A DNA stretch of 64,000 nucleotides from positions 74,501-138,500 of the forward strand of contig NC_092581.1 of the NCBI RefSeq assembly GCF_037975245.1, given 5' to 3'. The DNA is from Apostichopus japonicus. Taxonomy: Eukaryota; Echinodermata; Holothuroidea; Aspidochirotida; Stichopodidae. Position numbers and translations under genes: made by a program. The notes beneath the pieces were generated by a model. That model saw only the letters and a list, made by a program, of their open reading frames with translations, did no database searches and was not told the DNA's origin. Shown piece after piece: positions 62,100 to 64,000 of the stretch; within the stretch, counting starts at the first letter, position 1; every line of letters starts with the position of its first letter.

Positions 62100-64000
62100 T
62101 TTAAGTATTAGAAACGAACATAGATTTATATCAACTGCTGTCGTGGCGCGGTTGGTTGTGCTCTGTACCTCGAGAGCGTGACGTATTTTGGATCGCGGGC
62201 TCGAGACCAGGCCAGCGCAGTTTGCTTTTGCCTCGATCTTATACGGTCTCTGGAACTTTAAGTATTAGAAACGAACATAGATTTATATCAACTGCTGTCG
62301 TGGCGCGGTTGGTTGTTCTGTACCTCGAGAGCGTGACGTATTTTGGATCGCGGGCTCGAGACCAGGTGGGGGCAGTTTGCTTTTGCCGCGATCTCATACG
62401 GTCTCTGAGAACTTTAAGTATTAGAAACGAACATAGATTTATATCAACTGCTGTCGTGGCGCGGTTGGTTGCTCTGTACCTCGAGAGCGTGACGTATTTT
62501 GGATCGCGGGCTCGAGACCAGGTGGGGGCAGTTTGCTTTTGTCGCGATCTTATACGGTCTCTGGGAACTTTAAGTATTAGAAACGAACATAGATTTATAT
62601 CAACTGCTGTCGTGGCGCGGTTGATTGCTCTGTACCTCGAGAGCGTGACGTATTTTGGATCGCGGGCTCGAGACCAGGTGGGGGCAGTTTGCTTTTGCCG
62701 CGATCTTATACGGTCTCTGGGAACTTTAAGTATTAGAAACGAACATAGATTTATATCAACTGCTGTCGTGGCGCGTTTGGTTGCTCTGTACCTCGAGAGC
62801 GTAACGATTTTTGAATCGCGGGCTCGAGACCAGGTGGGGGCAGTTTGCTTTTGCCGCGATCTTATCCGATCTCTGGGAACTTTAAGTATTAGAAACGAAC
62901 ATAGATTTATATCAACTGCTGTCGTGGCGCGGTTGGTTGCTCTGTACCTCGAGAGCGTGACGTATTTTGGATCGCGGGCTCCAGACCAGGTGGGAGCAGT
63001 TTGCTTTTGTCGCGATCTAATACGGTCTCTGGGAACTTTAAGTATTAGAAACGAACATAGATTTATATCAACTGCTGTCGTGGCGCGGTTGGTTGCTCTG
63101 TACCTCGAGAGCGTGACGTATTTTGGATCGCGGGCTCGAGACCAGGTGGGGGCAGTTTGCTTTTGCCGCGATCTTATACGGTCTCTGGGAACTTTAAGTA
63201 TTAGAAACGAACATAGATTTATATCAACTGCTGTCGTGGCGAGGTTGGTTGCTCTGTACCTGGAGAGCGTGACGTATTTTGGATCGCGGGCTCGAGACCA
63301 GGTGGGGGCAGTTTGCTTTTGCCGCGATCTCATACGGTCTCTGGAACTTTAAGTATTAGAAACGAACATAGATTTATATCAACTGCTGTCGTGGCGCGGT
63401 TGGTTGCTCTGTACCTCGAGAGCGTGACGTATTTTGGATCGCGGGCTCGAGACCAGGTGGGGGCAGTTTGCTTTTGCCGCGATCTTATACGGTCTCTGGG
63501 AACTTTAAGTATTAGAAACGAACATAGATTTATATCAACTGCTGTCGTGGCGCGGTTGGTTGCTCTGTACCTCGAGAGCGTGACGTATTTTGGATCGCGG
63601 GCTCGAGACCAGGTGGGGACAGTTTGCTTTTGCCGCGATCTCATACGGTCTCGGGAACTTTAAGTATTAGAAACGAACATAGATTTATATCAACTGCTGT
63701 CGTGGCGCGGTTGGTTGTGCTCTGTACCTCGAGAGCGTGACGTATTTTGGATCGCGGGCTCGAGACCAGGTGGGGGCAGTTTGCTTTTGCCGCGATCTGG
63801 TACGGTCTCTGGAACTTTAAGTATCAGAAACGAACATAGATTTATATCAACTGCTGTCGTGGCGCGGTTGGTTGCTCTGTACCTCGAGAGCGTGACGTAT
63901 TTTGGATCGCGGGCTCGAGACCAGGTGGGGGCAGTTTGCTTTTGCCGCGATCTCATACGGTCTCTGTGAACTTTAAGTATTAGAAACGAACATAGATTTA
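62100..64000 (+). repeat. Duplicated segment K copy 3, running off the window
   Basis: Third copy, with only one GGCCAGCGCAG monomer (near 62209) because its left edge lies inside the block. One extra 156-bp monomer is inserted near 63.4-63.6 kb, after which the offset to copy 1 becomes 9346 bp. It shares CTCTGTGAAC near 63965 with copy 1 but not copy 2, and the match is still intact when the window ends. Confidence 0.85.

Larger units (their letters stand above)
1..64000 (+). repeat. Satellite DNA array, ~156-bp monomer, ~411 head-to-tail copies
   Basis: The same unit recurs from base 1 to base 64000 without a break. Landmarks in order within a unit are TCGAGACCAGG, GTGGGGGCAG, GCTTTTGCCGCGATC, ACGGTCTCTGGGAAC, TTTAAGTATTAG, AAACGAACATAG, TTTATATCAACTGC, TGGCGCGGTTGG, CTCTGTACCTCGAG, AGCGTGACGTATTTTGG and ATCGCGGGC. 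Full-length units are 156 bp. Very many are 155 bp because GGGAAC is reduced to GGAAC or GTGGGGG to GTGGGG; others are 151, 157 or 158 bp. All units read in the same direction. The full unit has 78 G+C out of 156 and 13 CpG. No unrelated sequence interrupts the array. It is most likely constitutive heterochromatin of a eukaryote; chromosomal position and species cannot be told from the window. Confidence 0.98.

Noticed and set aside
1-64000. CRISPR array
   Set aside because: Direct repeats of about 156 bp with no unique spacers; every part of the unit is repeated, so there is no repeat-spacer alternation.
1-64000. rDNA spacer or plasmid/phage repeat of a prokaryote
   Set aside because: There is no flanking rRNA, replication or phage gene in 64 kb, and no known prokaryotic structure has hundreds of homogeneous 156-bp units with nested higher-order duplications.

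Overview
The whole 64-kb window is one uninterrupted tandem satellite array. A monomer of about 156 bp repeats head to tail, always in the same orientation, from the first base to the last (about 411 copies at an average spacing near 155.7 bp). I found no unique sequence, no unrelated mobile-element insertion, no orientation switch and no credible gene. Both window ends fall inside monomers, so the array extends beyond the window on each side. This architecture indicates a eukaryotic nuclear genome, such as a centromeric, pericentromeric, subtelomeric or other heterochromatic block. The species cannot be named from the sequence. The full-length monomer is 50% GC and holds 13 CpG (observed/expected about 1.4), so the array has not been eroded by CpG methylation decay.

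Each monomer carries a close match to the two internal promoter boxes of a tRNA gene. The A-box-like TGGCGCGGTTGG is followed 40 bp later by the B-box-like GGCTCGAGACC; each is one base off the usual consensus. Spacing and order are those of a type-2 RNA polymerase III promoter. The simplest reading is that the satellite descends from a tRNA gene or a tRNA-derived SINE. An 8-bp inverted repeat (GATCGCGG / CCGCGATC) brackets the B box. T4 or T5 runs lie between the boxes and just after the B box.

Layout. 1-1183: mixed monomers with a 3-monomer local duplication. 1184-6165: 10-monomer (1557 bp) higher-order repeat, partly re-duplicated at 2023 bp. 6166-9700: mixed monomers with a T5 spacer class. 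9700-18130: family with 5-bp deletions and altered A boxes, duplicated at 2637, 1701 and 775 bp. 18131-21240: relatives of the 7.8-12 kb region. 21240-23820: 1708-bp duplication. 23820-27145: 1860-bp duplication. 27145-30140: mixed monomers, then a run of near-identical 156-mers. 30.8-46 kb: interleaved large duplications at offsets 8562, 2024, 4205 and about 6226 bp. 46-52.5 kb: third copies and long in-phase 156-mer runs. 52.5-64 kb: a 12-monomer block present three times (offsets 2961 and 9190 bp), plus a complete 7-monomer tandem duplication at 58.5-60.7 kb.

Variation consists of recurrent single-base indels and substitutions shared by groups of monomers, plus gain or loss of whole monomers. 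That is the signature of unequal exchange or replication-based amplification. Because 156 is 3 x 52, runs of full-length monomers stay open in one frame on each strand. This yields apparent proteins of up to about 450 residues made of a 52-residue repeat, which I judge not to be genes.
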